Notes: a model not told the origin generated them from the sequence alone. Positions 1 to 8,953 are shown, counted from the first letter of the stretch. The stretch: 64,000 nt of DNA from Lachnospiraceae bacterium (GCA_016287095.1 JAEEVK010000004.1:18184-82183), one strand, 5' to 3'. A program made the numbers and translations.

Positions 1-203
1 TCTTCGCCATAATCCTCTTCCACATATGAAGACGGAGCAAAGCCTCTCAAAGTGATGCAGAAAACATGGTACCCCATCTCTGCCATTTTCTGCTGCATGC
101 CCTTTGGATAAAATCCTACCTGTGCAGAAAGAATATAATTATCTCCCTGGCCGTATTCTTCATAAAATAATTTCAGGTTTTCTTCTATATTTATATACCC
201 CAT
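1..203 (-). CDS. alpha/beta hydrolase-like protein, N-terminal fragment
   Basis: The open frame starts at an ATG at 203 and runs off the left edge, giving about 67 residues. They begin MGYINIEENLKLFYEEYG and contain a stretch ending TLRGFAPSS. This resembles the N-terminal beta strands and the RGxGxS-like turn of alpha/beta hydrolases. A purine-rich AGGAAAGAGA lies just upstream. It is the last gene seen of a minus-strand run that begins with the OYE homologue at 4592. The catalytic triad would lie outside the window, so the family call is tentative. Confidence 0.5.
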   Translation of the reverse strand, partial: MGYINIEENLKLFYEEYGQGDNYILSAQVGFYPKGMQQKMAEMGYHVFCITLRGFAPSSYVEEDYGE

Positions 204-244
204 ACTGTCTCTCTTTCCTATTAAATAATTGTTGACGTATGATC

Positions 245-1798
245 TTAAATATCAGAGTTATATATCAGTCCGGAAATTACCTCCGGTATGCACGATACCG
301 TATCGCCTGCTATCATGCTTATCGAATTGGTCTTTTGCTGAGCGAACTCACCGGCTTTTCCATTAATAAAAGCTGCTATCGCAGTAGCAAGTGTATGATC
401 AGGAATATTTTTATTATTTACGGAGCTGATCAACTCAGGCATAAAAGAACATACTGCCGATAAAATACCCGAGAGCACATCTCCGCTCCCTGCAGTAGCC
501 ATACCTGCACAGCCTGCATCAACAATATAAGTTCTTACTCCGTCCGTGACTATAGTTGACGGTCCCTTAAGCAGTAAAACCACACCGGCATCTAATGCAT
601 AGTCTTCGGCATGTTTTACGGGATTACTCAAAATCTCTTCCTTTGACAGCCCTGTCAGTCTTTCAAACTCTTTAATATGCGGAGTGAGCACCACCTTGCC
701 CTGTGCCCTGCGCAACAGCTCCCTGTCCAGCTTTGACAGCACATTTAATCCGTCGGCATCAACTATCAAAGTACCGGTATATTCCTTTAACAGATATTCC
801 AGGCATTTTGATATCTCTGGACTTATACCGATGCCCATGCCAAAGGCAACCGTTTTTACATTGGATATAAGGCTTTTTATCTCTTCTTCGACAAAAACCA
901 GCTCGCCATCGTCGTCAGAGAGCGGTGATACCGTACTCTCAAGTATCAGCGGTAATAAATCATGATATAAGGAATTTGGCAGACCTATCTTCACCACTCC
1001 TGCTCCCGATCTCATAGCCGCATTGGCCATAGCAGCCAGTCTCAGGGCACCGCTGTATTTCCTGGAGCCTCCGATGATAGCCGTATATCCGTATGTTCCC
1101 TTGTTTGAAAAATTGGAACGCTCCGTAAAATATGGCTTTATATCCTCGGCTGTTATCAGATAATACGGTTTCTGTATCGGCCGGATCCCAATGTCACAGT
1201 TTATCTTTTGCTTCATGACATCCTTAGCCATATTTAAAAAATGTCCGGGTTTAAAGCTTCCTATGGAAACAGTGACATCTGATCTCACACATATACTTCC
1301 CGGTCCTACCATACCGGAGTCCCCGTTTAGTCCGCTGTTTATATCTACAGCAACTACATATGCACCGCTGTTGTTTATCTTTTCAACAGCTTCCCGGGCC
1401 TTGCCTTTTACCTCTCCTCTGAAACCCGTCCCAAAGATGCAGTCAACAACAGTCGCAAATCCGCTTAGATCGTCTGTATCCTCAAAATACCTGACTGAAA
1501 CAGCATCGCCGTTTTCTTTTAAGCATCTGTCATAATAATATCTGCCGTCCTCAGAAAACCGGTCTTCCAGCAAAATAAGAGTACATTCCGTTCCGGCTTT
1601 AGCCAGCAGGTCAGCCAGTACATAGCCATCCCCGGCATTATTCCCGACACCGCACACTATCCCAACGGGCGCCTTCCATTCGACACTTTCATATATGGCT
1701 TTCCCCGCTCTGTACATGAGCTCTTTTCCGGAAATCCCGCCCGATATGGTTGCTGCGTCACTCCTTCTCATCGTTTCTACAGATAAAATATCTTTCAC
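245..1798 (-). CDS. nnr: bifunctional NAD(P)H-hydrate epimerase / ADP-dependent dehydratase
   Basis: This enzyme repairs hydrated NAD(P)H: one domain epimerises the R and S hydrates and the other dehydrates the S form using ADP or ATP. The 517-residue product has the expected two-domain layout. An N-terminal YjeF_N domain (about 1-210) carries GVGNNAGDGYVLA near residue 50. A C-terminal ribokinase-like dehydratase domain (about 220-510) carries GSGDVLSG near residue 437. Length fits the fused family. The start is a GTG with a GGAG about ten bases upstream. It lies 21 bp after the FAD reductase gene on the same strand and is probably cotranscribed with it, although its housekeeping role does not obviously relate. 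Confidence 0.93.
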   Translation of the reverse strand: MKDILSVETMRRSDAATISGGISGKELMYRAGKAIYESVEWKAPVGIVCGVGNNAGDGYVLADLLAKAGTECTLILLEDRFSEDGRYYYDRCLKENGDAVSVRYFEDTDDLSGFATVVDCIFGTGFRGEVKGKAREAVEKINNSGAYVVAVDINSGLNGDSGMVGPGSICVRSDVTVSIGSFKPGHFLNMAKDVMKQKINCDIGIRPIQKPYYLITAEDIKPYFTERSNFSNKGTYGYTAIIGGSRKYSGALRLAAMANAAMRSGAGVVKIGLPNSLYHDLLPLILESTVSPLSDDDGELVFVEEEIKSLISNVKTVAFGMGIGISPEISKCLEYLLKEYTGTLIVDADGLNVLSKLDRELLRRAQGKVVLTPHIKEFERLTGLSKEEILSNPVKHAEDYALDAGVVLLLKGPSTIVTDGVRTYIVDAGCAGMATAGSGDVLSGILSAVCSFMPELISSVNNKNIPDHTLATAIAAFINGKAGEFAQQKTNSISMIAGDTVSCIPEVISGLIYNSDI

Positions 1799-1819
1799 TT
1801 TTTCCGACTCCGATGTTAT

Positions 1820-3472
1820 TTATAGTTTTCCAAGTGCATGCCTTGCCGCTATCATGCCAAATGTATAGCATCTGCCAAGGGACAGACCTGTCTGGTGGAA
1901 AGGATAATCCGCTCCTCCGTAGAACGGGCCTCCAAGATTGCCTACACAGTAAAGTCCCGGTATTATGTCCCCTTCACTGTTCAGTGCCTGACCGTTTTCG
2001 TTTACCACAACGCCTGAAACCTCTGCGGATACACGGATATGTTTTCTTGCTCCCCAGAAAGGTGCTTTCTCTATCTTATGCATGTATTTTGCAGGCTTTC
2101 CAAAATCTGTATCACAGCCCTTGTCACAGAGCTCATTATACCTGTCTATGGATGCCTTCATCTTATCATACGGTATATCAAGTTCTTTAGCCAGCTGCTC
2201 CAGGGTGTCACATTTATGCAGGTCTATCAGGTTTTTAAATACTCCCTGAGGATTTTCTACCGCTCCGGGTATAAATTTCTGCATCACTTGAGGCGGTACC
2301 TTTCCGCTCACGAATTCATCTACGGGCCAGTCCATATAGCTGTCGTCATATATTGTACAGTACCATCCCTTTGAGCCCTTTTCCTTATGCTCCTCATCCA
2401 GCATACTTCCCTTATATGAGGGCTGATATTTCAGGATGTTTCCCATATATACAAAGCCGGTATACTCATTCGTGAAACGCTCGCCGTTCATATTAAGATA
2501 CAGAAAAGGTTCCTCCCACATGAGAGCCGAGTCAAAGTCGTGCATCATCTTGGTATGGCCGAGATTTTCCATCCTTGCACCCGCACTCATGGCAAGTACA
2601 TGCCCGTCTCCGGTCTTTCCGAACTGTTTTTTATCAAACTCATCTATGTCCGGACACCAGTGTTTAACCATTGCAGAATTATTGGTATAATCACCGGTAG
2701 CAAGGATTACCGCTTTTGAAGCATTGAATCTTATATATTTCCCGTCTGCATTCTTTCCTATGACTCCGGCTACTCTACCGTTTTCCACAACAAGTTTTAC
2801 CGCAGGTGTTGAGAAATAAGTCTCCAGATCAGGATTCTTTGCTTTTACGTTTTCCAGTATGTTTTTAAGTGCATTGCCTACATTAAGTGGCTTGGGTCCT
2901 ACCCAGGGAGCCCAGAAATAACAATGATCGTCACCATACTCGTAGCTGTTTTCCCTGTCCTTCCAGGTACCTGTAAAATCACCGCTGGTGCTGATGAAAG
3001 CACAGAGTTTATCTCCGTCATTAAGGAGTTTAGCACTTTCGGTATTGCTGTCTACCTTACTTCCATCACCGTATTCAGTCTCTTTTGTAAAGCCTCCGCG
3101 GTTCCAGAACCACATCATGGCTTCTTCAGAATAATCTGCATATGCTCTGAGCTGTTTTACATCCGCTCTCCAGTCGCAGAGTCCGTTTGTATGATGTATC
3201 CACTTTGCTATACCCGCTTCGGTAGAACGTGACTTTATGATAGCCGATCCGCAGTTACCCTGGGATACGACACCGCATTCCTTCTGTAAAAGAGCTACCT
3301 TTGCTCCCAGCTCTGCTGCCCATCCTGCTGCAGGTACGCCTGATGCACCGGCTCCTACTACCACTATATCAAAATCCAGCACCTCATCGGGTGTTATATC
3401 CTTTAACTCACAGACTGAAGCTGCTACCTCACTCTCGCTTAATCCATTTGGGATCATGCTTAAATTGCTCAT
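1820..3472 (-). CDS. FAD-dependent oxidoreductase, fumarate reductase flavoprotein-like
   Basis: The 550-residue protein has the FAD_binding_2 architecture. A dinucleotide-binding GAGASGVPAAG motif lies near residue 40, and a C-terminal segment, GGPFYGGADYPFHQTG, closes the FAD site in the same way as in fumarate/urocanate reductase-like flavoproteins. No signal peptide, haem motif or FMN-attachment domain is visible, so it is probably cytoplasmic. It starts about 50 bp after the OYE homologue and likely shares its promoter. The pairing of an OYE with a separate FAD subunit suggests a reductase of an unsaturated substrate. The substrate cannot be read from the sequence. Confidence 0.85.
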   Translation of the reverse strand: MSNLSMIPNGLSESEVAASVCELKDITPDEVLDFDIVVVGAGASGVPAAGWAAELGAKVALLQKECGVVSQGNCGSAIIKSRSTEAGIAKWIHHTNGLCDWRADVKQLRAYADYSEEAMMWFWNRGGFTKETEYGDGSKVDSNTESAKLLNDGDKLCAFISTSGDFTGTWKDRENSYEYGDDHCYFWAPWVGPKPLNVGNALKNILENVKAKNPDLETYFSTPAVKLVVENGRVAGVIGKNADGKYIRFNASKAVILATGDYTNNSAMVKHWCPDIDEFDKKQFGKTGDGHVLAMSAGARMENLGHTKMMHDFDSALMWEEPFLYLNMNGERFTNEYTGFVYMGNILKYQPSYKGSMLDEEHKEKGSKGWYCTIYDDSYMDWPVDEFVSGKVPPQVMQKFIPGAVENPQGVFKNLIDLHKCDTLEQLAKELDIPYDKMKASIDRYNELCDKGCDTDFGKPAKYMHKIEKAPFWGARKHIRVSAEVSGVVVNENGQALNSEGDIIPGLYCVGNLGGPFYGGADYPFHQTGLSLGRCYTFGMIAARHALGKL

Positions 3473-3514
3473 GATTGTCTATCCTTCCAATTTTTATTAT
3501 TCACTATCTCAAAA

Positions 3515-3545
3515 TGTGTCAAACAGAACCGTCCCTTTTGACACG
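3515..3545. repeat. 31-bp palindromic interspersed repeat, copy 1
   Basis: The sequence has inverted ends, TGTGTCAAA and TTTGACACG, around a GAACCGTCCC centre. It matches 28 of 31 bases with the copy at 27269-27299. This copy supplies the last codons and the stop of the OYE gene. Short repeats of this type look like REP/MITE-class elements. No other copy was seen in the window. Confidence 0.8.
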
Positions 3546-4592
3546 TTTCATCTCTGCCGGACATACATGCGCTGTACCCGGTCCGTACTGGCAGCGCTGG
3601 CATTCAAAACACTGGGTATACGGAGTTCCGTTTAATACTGCATTTGGAAGCTGGGGATCTGCAAGTATCCCGCGAGCCAGATCCACAGTATCCGCCAGAT
3701 CATTTTCAATAATATACTCTATCCGCTCCGGTGTAAGCAGCCCTCCGACACAGGAAACAGGAACTTTTCCCTTAAATATCGAATGGAAGTTTACGCCCAA
3801 TGCACACAGGTCACTATAGGGCGCATCGTCCGGCTTCAGTTTTACCCCGAAACTGTCAATGCCGTGTGAAACCTGGAGATAATCGCACCCTGCCTCCACA
3901 TATTCATTTGCCACATCGACAGCATGCTGAACATCGGGCTCCGCACCGGGAGTCCTGACTGAAATGATAAAGTCCTTTCCGCATTTTTCTCTTATACCCT
4001 GTATTATCTCTTTGCCGAATAAAGCCTTGTTTTCACCGTATCTATCGGTTCTGAGATTGGTTTTGGGTGATACAAACTGGTTTATGAGATATCCGTGACA
4101 TCCATGCAGCTGTATACCGGCATATCCGGCTTCCTTAGCCCTGCAGGCAGCGGCAATAAAGCTTTCCTGCATCGCATGTATTTCATCTATGCTCATTTCC
4201 TTAGACAGTTTTCCATCCCTGGTCGGTATAGCGGATGGTCCTATCGGTGTACCAAATATAGGATTCCCGGTTACGCCTGTATGATTAAGCTGTATTAAAG
4301 CCACCACATCATTCATATGGCATGTTTCGTTTATTCTTTTATGCCCTTCTATCTGAGCATCCTCCCAAAGTCCGAGGTGATTTTTAGCAAACCTGCCCTC
4401 CGGAGTTACCGCAGTCGCCTCAACACAGATGAGCCCGATACCGCCTTCTTCCCTTTCCAGATAATGTACCAGATGCCTTAACGTAAGCTGGCCGTCCTCA
4501 CCTGCATAATCAAATTTGACCGTAGGTGCCATAGTCAGTCTGTTCTTGACTCTTGTCCCATTTATAACTATCGGATCATTTACTTTTGCCAT
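3519..4592 (-). CDS. NADH:flavin oxidoreductase, Old Yellow Enzyme family
   Basis: The product (357 residues from the ATG at 4592, which follows AAAGGGGGAAGT) is a single FMN-binding TIM barrel. It carries typical OYE segments: LIQLNHTG, the active-site GIQLHGCHGYLINQF, and SVRTPG. The C-terminal QCFECQRC...C cluster matches the Fe-S ligands of 2,4-dienoyl-CoA reductase relatives. The FAD/NAD-binding C-terminal half of those enzymes is absent and may be supplied by the neighbouring FAD protein. A longer in-frame start at 4661 was rejected because it overlaps the promoter and lacks a ribosome site. The last eight codons and the stop lie in a palindromic repeat also found at 27269. Confidence 0.88.
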   Translation of the reverse strand: MAKVNDPIVINGTRVKNRLTMAPTVKFDYAGEDGQLTLRHLVHYLEREEGGIGLICVEATAVTPEGRFAKNHLGLWEDAQIEGHKRINETCHMNDVVALIQLNHTGVTGNPIFGTPIGPSAIPTRDGKLSKEMSIDEIHAMQESFIAAACRAKEAGYAGIQLHGCHGYLINQFVSPKTNLRTDRYGENKALFGKEIIQGIREKCGKDFIISVRTPGAEPDVQHAVDVANEYVEAGCDYLQVSHGIDSFGVKLKPDDAPYSDLCALGVNFHSIFKGKVPVSCVGGLLTPERIEYIIENDLADTVDLARGILADPQLPNAVLNGTPYTQCFECQRCQYGPGTAHVCPAEMKRVKRDGSV

Positions 4593-4632
4593 ACTTCCCC
4601 CTTTGAAATCCTTCCGTAATTCACATAAATTT

Positions 4633-4661
4633 AGTATATGCTTAGATATGAACTTTGTCAA
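4633..4661 (-). promoter_or_regulatory. sigma-A promoter of the OYE operon
   Basis: On the minus strand TTGACA (4661-4656) and TATACT (4638-4633) are separated by exactly 17 bp. It lies 41 bp upstream of the OYE start codon and directly after the rfbB terminator. Confidence 0.8.
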
Positions 4662-4669
4662 CTTAAAAC

Positions 4670-4712
4670 AAAGACACTTCTACGGATCCGTAAATCAATA
4701 GAAGTGTCTTTT
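4670..4712 (-). terminator. rho-independent terminator after rfbB
   Basis: A 12-bp inverted repeat (AAAGACACTTCT at 4670-4681 against AGAAGTGTCTTT at 4700-4711) is followed by T-rich sequence on the minus strand. It separates rfbB from the OYE promoter. Confidence 0.75.
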
Positions 4713-4735
4713 ATCAACTTTATGTTTATATTAAA

Positions 4736-5755
4736 TCAGCGGTTTCCGTACATTTTCTCGTAGTAATTTCTGTACTCACCGGAGATGATGGTCTCCCACC
4801 ATTCCTTATTATCTAAGTACCACTTAATGGTTTTCTTTATGCCGTCAGCAAACTTGGTCTCAGGTAACCAGCCGAGCTCATTGTGGATCTTGGTAGGATC
4901 GATGGCATATCTCATGTCATGTCCCTTACGATCGGTTACATAAGTAATGAGGCTTTCGGGTTTACCGAGTTCTTTACAGATGATCTTTACGATATCGATA
5001 TTCTTCATCTCGTTGTGGCCGCCGATATTGTATACTTCACCCTCACGTCCCTTATGGATTACGAGGTCGATAGCACGGCAGTGATCCTCTACATACAGCC
5101 AGTCTCTGACATTTTCTCCCTTTCCGTATACGGGGAGGGGCTTATCATTTAAAGCATTAGCGATCATCAGAGGGATGAGCTTCTCCGGGAAATGATAAGG
5201 TCCGTAGTTATTTGAACATCTGCTGATGGATACGGGAAGTCCGTAGGTTCTGTGGTATGCGAGAACCAGAAGGTCAGCGCCTGCCTTTGATGAACTATAG
5301 GGGCTTGAAGTATGGATGGGTGTTTCCTCTGTAAAGAAGAGGTCAGGTCTGTCAAGAGGCAGGTCTCCGTATACTTCGTCGGTTGATACCTGATGATATC
5401 TCTTGATGCCGTATTTTCTGCAGGCATCCATAAGTACTGCGGTACCCAGGATATTTGTGTTAAGGAATACCTCAGGATTTTCTATAGAGCGGTCTACATG
5501 GCTCTCTGCTGCAAAGTTTACTACCATGTCAGGCTTTTCTTCCTCGAAGAGCTTGTAAACTGCTTCTCTGTTTGTGATATCTTCCTTTACGAATCTGAAA
5601 TTCGGGTTATCCATAACGGATTTAAGTGTTGAAAGATTACCTGCATATGTCAGGCAGTCCAGACAGATGATGCGGTAGTCGGGATATTTTCCTAACATAT
5701 GGAATATAAAGTTACTGCCGATAAATCCGGCTCCACCGGTTACGATAATGGTCAT
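4736..5755 (-). CDS. rfbB: dTDP-glucose 4,6-dehydratase
   Basis: The enzyme converts dTDP-glucose to dTDP-4-keto-6-deoxyglucose for rhamnose and other surface sugars. The 339-residue product is a short-chain dehydrogenase of the extended class. It has TGGAGFIGS at residues 6-14 for NAD binding, the catalytic triplet region STDEVYG around 124-130, and YSSSK at 153-157. The ATG at 5755 follows a very strong AGAAGGAGG. An in-frame start 13 codons further upstream was rejected. The other rml genes are not adjacent. It is a single-gene unit divergent from the MerR-methyltransferase gene. Confidence 0.95.
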   Translation of the reverse strand: MTIIVTGGAGFIGSNFIFHMLGKYPDYRIICLDCLTYAGNLSTLKSVMDNPNFRFVKEDITNREAVYKLFEEEKPDMVVNFAAESHVDRSIENPEVFLNTNILGTAVLMDACRKYGIKRYHQVSTDEVYGDLPLDRPDLFFTEETPIHTSSPYSSSKAGADLLVLAYHRTYGLPVSISRCSNNYGPYHFPEKLIPLMIANALNDKPLPVYGKGENVRDWLYVEDHCRAIDLVIHKGREGEVYNIGGHNEMKNIDIVKIICKELGKPESLITYVTDRKGHDMRYAIDPTKIHNELGWLPETKFADGIKKTIKWYLDNKEWWETIISGEYRNYYEKMYGNR

Positions 5756-5787
5756 AATGTACCTCCTTCTAAAATGGTCAATTGACC

Positions 5788-5816
5788 TTGACACGAGTTG
5801 TGATCTGTATTACAAT
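5788..5816 (+). promoter_or_regulatory. promoter of the MerR-methyltransferase gene
   Basis: TTGACA (5788-5793) and TACAAT (5811-5816) are separated by 17 bp. Transcription would start near 5823, just before the palindrome at 5830-5846, so the product could also repress itself. Confidence 0.65.
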
Positions 5817-5820
5817 ACGA

Positions 5821-5851
5821 AGTATAAAGTGTGCCCTAAGGGCACAGTCAA
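5821..5851 (-). promoter_or_regulatory. MerR-type promoter/operator facing rfbB
   Basis: On the minus strand TTGACT (5851-5846) and TATACT (5826-5821) are separated by 19 bp, longer than the usual 17. The spacer is filled by the palindrome GTGCCC-TAA-GGGCAC (5831-5845). This is the classic layout of promoters activated by MerR proteins, which untwist an over-long spacer. A merR-type gene begins 60 bp away. Confidence 0.7.
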
Positions 5852-5911
5852 GCATTTTTTTTAAATTTTCAAAAATATTTTTCTTGTTAGTCAGAAAAGG
5901 TCGAAAAAACG

Positions 5912-7117
5912 ATGGTAAAAGAAGGCTTATATACTTCGGGGGAGTTTGCAAAAAGAGCCCATGTTACAAAGAAAACATTACGTTATTATAATGATCATGG
6001 TTTTCTGACTCCTTCATACATGGGTGGAAACGGATACAAATTTTATACTGACAGAGATTTTGAGAAGATACAGAGGATCCTGTTTTTAAAATATCTCGGC
6101 TTTTCGTTAAATGATATTCAGGAGCCTGCGGTACCTGCCTTATCGCTTGATACAAAAGAGGAAGAACAGAACAGTACTTTGATCGCTTCTCTAAAACAGC
6201 AGTTAAATCTCATAGATGAAAAGATAAAGCAGATGGCTCTTGTCCGTGAAATACTGGAAAACACTCTTGAGGAGATAGAAAAAACAGGTGAAACGGACTG
6301 GTCACTGCTTATGCAGCAGGTGACAGAGACCGGTCTGAAAAAGAGTCTTATGCAGCAGTATGTAGATACTTCAAATATTTCCGCCAGGATCAGACTGCAT
6401 GCACTTTATTCCCAGAATGAAGAGAAATGGTTTCCCTGGATATACAGAGTCAGCAATATAAGATCCGGTATGCATATTTTGGAGCTTGGATGTGGAAACG
6501 GTGATTTTTGGCTCCAGAATATGGATAAAATCCCCAAAAAGATAAAAATAATTCTTTCCGACAATTCCGAAGGTGTATTAAAAGAAGCAAGGGGACGCTT
6601 TGATCCGGAGGACAGGAGGTTTTCCTTTAAGCTGATAGATATGGACAATATGGATCTGCCGGAAAATTCTGCGGATATGATCATCGCGAATCACTGTCTG
6701 TTTTATGCAAATGATATGCAGGATACCTTAAACAGAATAAAAAAGGTACTGAAAAAAGACGGAGTTTTTATATGCAGTACCTATGGGTCCGATCATATGA
6801 AGGAAATCAGTGAGCTTGTCATGCAGTATGATGACAGGATTGTACTCGCAGCGAAGGATCTGTATAAAATATTCGGAAAGACAAACGGGGGCGAGATCCT
6901 AGGCAGCGAATTCAACAATATTGAATGGAAGGAATACGAGGACAGTCTCTATGTTACCGAGGCGGAGGATCTGATAAATTATATTATTTCCTGTCACGGA
7001 AACCAGAACCAGTATATCCTGGATGATTTTAAGGAGTTTAAAAGCTTTGTAAAGTCAGAGATGGGCAAGGGCTTTTATGTGACAAAGGAAGCCGGGATAT
7101 TTATATGCCGTAAATAA
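5912..7117 (+). CDS. MerR-family regulator fused to a SAM-dependent methyltransferase
   Basis: The 401-residue protein opens with a MerR winged helix (GEFAKRAHVTKKTLRYYN at about 10-27) and a second helix pair to residue 70. A coiled linker follows (about 85-125). A class I methyltransferase domain begins with the SAM motif ELGCGNG at 191-197 and continues to about residue 290 and beyond. The family sense is a transcription regulator whose effector domain binds SAM or a small substrate, or an enzyme that controls its own expression. The substrate is unknown. It is divergent from rfbB, with a MerR-like operator between them. Confidence 0.85.
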   Translation: MVKEGLYTSGEFAKRAHVTKKTLRYYNDHGFLTPSYMGGNGYKFYTDRDFEKIQRILFLKYLGFSLNDIQEPAVPALSLDTKEEEQNSTLIASLKQQLNLIDEKIKQMALVREILENTLEEIEKTGETDWSLLMQQVTETGLKKSLMQQYVDTSNISARIRLHALYSQNEEKWFPWIYRVSNIRSGMHILELGCGNGDFWLQNMDKIPKKIKIILSDNSEGVLKEARGRFDPEDRRFSFKLIDMDNMDLPENSADMIIANHCLFYANDMQDTLNRIKKVLKKDGVFICSTYGSDHMKEISELVMQYDDRIVLAAKDLYKIFGKTNGGEILGSEFNNIEWKEYEDSLYVTEAEDLINYIISCHGNQNQYILDDFKEFKSFVKSEMGKGFYVTKEAGIFICRK

Positions 7118-7144
7118 CAATACTTACCTCTTACTGTGGTTTTT

Positions 7145-7187
7145 CATACCTGTCAGTGAAATTGCTTGACAGGTATGTAATTTTTTT
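7145..7187 (+). terminator. terminator after the MerR-methyltransferase gene
   Basis: The inverted repeat CATACCTGTCA (7145-7155) / TGACAGGTATG (7167-7177) is followed by TAATTTTTTT. Its second arm also contains the -35 box of the next promoter. Confidence 0.75.
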
Positions 7188-7194
7188 ATATAGT
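7166..7194 (+). promoter_or_regulatory. promoter of the 551-residue repeat protein gene
   Basis: TTGACA (7166-7171) and TATAGT (7189-7194) are separated by 17 bp, with the -35 inside the terminator stem of the previous gene. The palindrome could double as an operator. Confidence 0.6.
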
Positions 7195-7297
7195 GTAAAT
7201 GTCGGACGGGGAGGACACCCATTATAAAAAACAGGAGTCTGATTCAGTAATAAGCCGGATAAAAAAAGCCGGTAAAAAATAATAGGGGGAGACACCC

Positions 7298-8953
7298 ATG
7301 GAAAAAAACGTAACGATCATTGATGAAAATGGCGTAGTGATCGGCTACACTTACCCGAAAAGGGCTAAGGGGCTGGTCAAGAAAGGTCGGGCTGAGCCCG
7401 TCGATGAAAACTGTATAAGGATAACGGATACTCAGGTTCCGACCGTAGATGACAATAAATTTGCGGAGGTACATAAGATGAGTAAGGTTATAGGTTTTGA
7501 AGCAAGAAAATTTGGTATAGATCCTACATGTACAGGAAACAATATCGCAAACAGGATGTTTGTGACGGATGCTTTAGGTAACAATGTTGAGGTATACGAG
7601 ATAGGTGACTGGGGTCACAACTGGACTCAGATTTCTTATGAAATGCCGGTGGAAAAGGATACGGATTTTGAATTCCTTTTTGCTATGACCGGTGATATTG
7701 ACGAAGTCCGGGGAGATGCAAAGTGCAACTTTATCGTTATGCCGATACACGAGAAAGCTAAGGTAAAAGCTATCCCGGATCTGAGTGCATCGGATGAGGC
7801 AAAGGCAGGCGAAGTTATTGAATCTGCCGATGCAGATCCCGCAGAGGATCCAGGCAAGGATGACTGGAACAACAGATATCAGTACAGTCTTCTTCACAGG
7901 GAATACAGACCAACTATGGAAAAAGTCTGGAACGGTTCATCCATCAGATTTTACAGGATTCCTTTTAATACGGGAGATGCCGATAAGATCAAATTTGTTT
8001 TCGTAGCATTCCAGAAACCGTACAAGATTTTCCCTGTAAAGAATTTTGAGGAGTATTCAAATCTTCCGGATTATAATTCAGAAGGAAACAATGACTGGTT
8101 TGGAAGAAAGCACGGCAGGAGCTGGAACTGGGAACGCGGTAATAAAGGACCGGGAAACGGACCTTTTGGATGGTACAGCGGACCTAAAGGTTTTAATGAG
8201 GCAGATAAAAAGGCGACCGAAAACTTCCTCAACAATATCGGAATGATGGTCAGCAATGCCGTAAAGGAAGCCATGGAAGGCTTTGATAAATTCCAAAAGT
8301 GTAATTTCGGAGACTGGGAAAACAAAGCTAAGCGTTCCAATAAAAATCCATATTCCGAGAGTAATTTTACAAGAAAACCGGAAAAAAACTCCCGTAAAAT
8401 GGATACTTATGTTTTAGCACAGTTACTGAGCAAGACGGAAGATAACGGAGATCTGGATCTGAACGGATACTGCATTGAAGACTGCGATGAAGCAGATCTT
8501 TCCGATATCGAAACAGCGGATAACATCAGTGTTTCGATAGATAACGCTTCTATAAGCGGTGATGCATTTTATGCTATCATGGAAAAGGTAGGAGATAATG
8601 CGGATGTATCCGGCAACAATACCATGATCGGAACTGCCAGGGATACCACTAAGGAAATAGGTGAATCCGGAAATACTTCCGATAATAACAGCTGGAGCTT
8701 TGTAAATGCTACCTTGAGTGAGGCTGCATTTGCTGTCCTGCTTTCCAAGATAGGTGACAACTGTGATGTTGACCTGTCAAATGCAGAGATAAATGATTCC
8801 AACGAGATCAAGAACTTTGATGATTTTTGCAACAGTTTTGATAATACAACCATCAAGGTGGATAATACCAGGATTTCAAAAAGACTTTATCATTTGCTTG
8901 TCAGATGCTGCGGAGACGATTGCGATATAGAAGGAAATGCTGTTATCTGGTAA
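7298..8953 (+). CDS. hypothetical protein with RRXRR-like N-terminus and C-terminal repeats
   Basis: The 551-residue product is not assigned to a characterised family. Residues 1-45 contain YTYPKRAKGLVKKGRA, resembling a short module found at the N-termini of many Clostridial proteins and recalling the RRXRR motif. A beta-rich middle follows (about 60-255), then a Gly/Asn/Trp-rich linker (about 265-310). The C-terminal third has four degenerate repeats built around an LLxKxGDNxD core, near residues 372, 430, 485 and 535. No signal peptide or membrane segment is present. The ATG follows AGGGGGAGA. A terminator at 8985 separates it from the convergent gene. Confidence 0.7.
   Translation: MEKNVTIIDENGVVIGYTYPKRAKGLVKKGRAEPVDENCIRITDTQVPTVDDNKFAEVHKMSKVIGFEARKFGIDPTCTGNNIANRMFVTDALGNNVEVYEIGDWGHNWTQISYEMPVEKDTDFEFLFAMTGDIDEVRGDAKCNFIVMPIHEKAKVKAIPDLSASDEAKAGEVIESADADPAEDPGKDDWNNRYQYSLLHREYRPTMEKVWNGSSIRFYRIPFNTGDADKIKFVFVAFQKPYKIFPVKNFEEYSNLPDYNSEGNNDWFGRKHGRSWNWERGNKGPGNGPFGWYSGPKGFNEADKKATENFLNNIGMMVSNAVKEAMEGFDKFQKCNFGDWENKAKRSNKNPYSESNFTRKPEKNSRKMDTYVLAQLLSKTEDNGDLDLNGYCIEDCDEADLSDIETADNISVSIDNASISGDAFYAIMEKVGDNADVSGNNTMIGTARDTTKEIGESGNTSDNNSWSFVNATLSEAAFAVLLSKIGDNCDVDLSNAEINDSNEIKNFDDFCNSFDNTTIKVDNTRISKRLYHLLVRCCGDDCDIEGNAVIW

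Noticed and set aside
7574..8340. Several minus-strand frames inside the repeat protein gene
   Set aside because: They lack ribosome sites and coding character and lie antisense to a well-supported gene.
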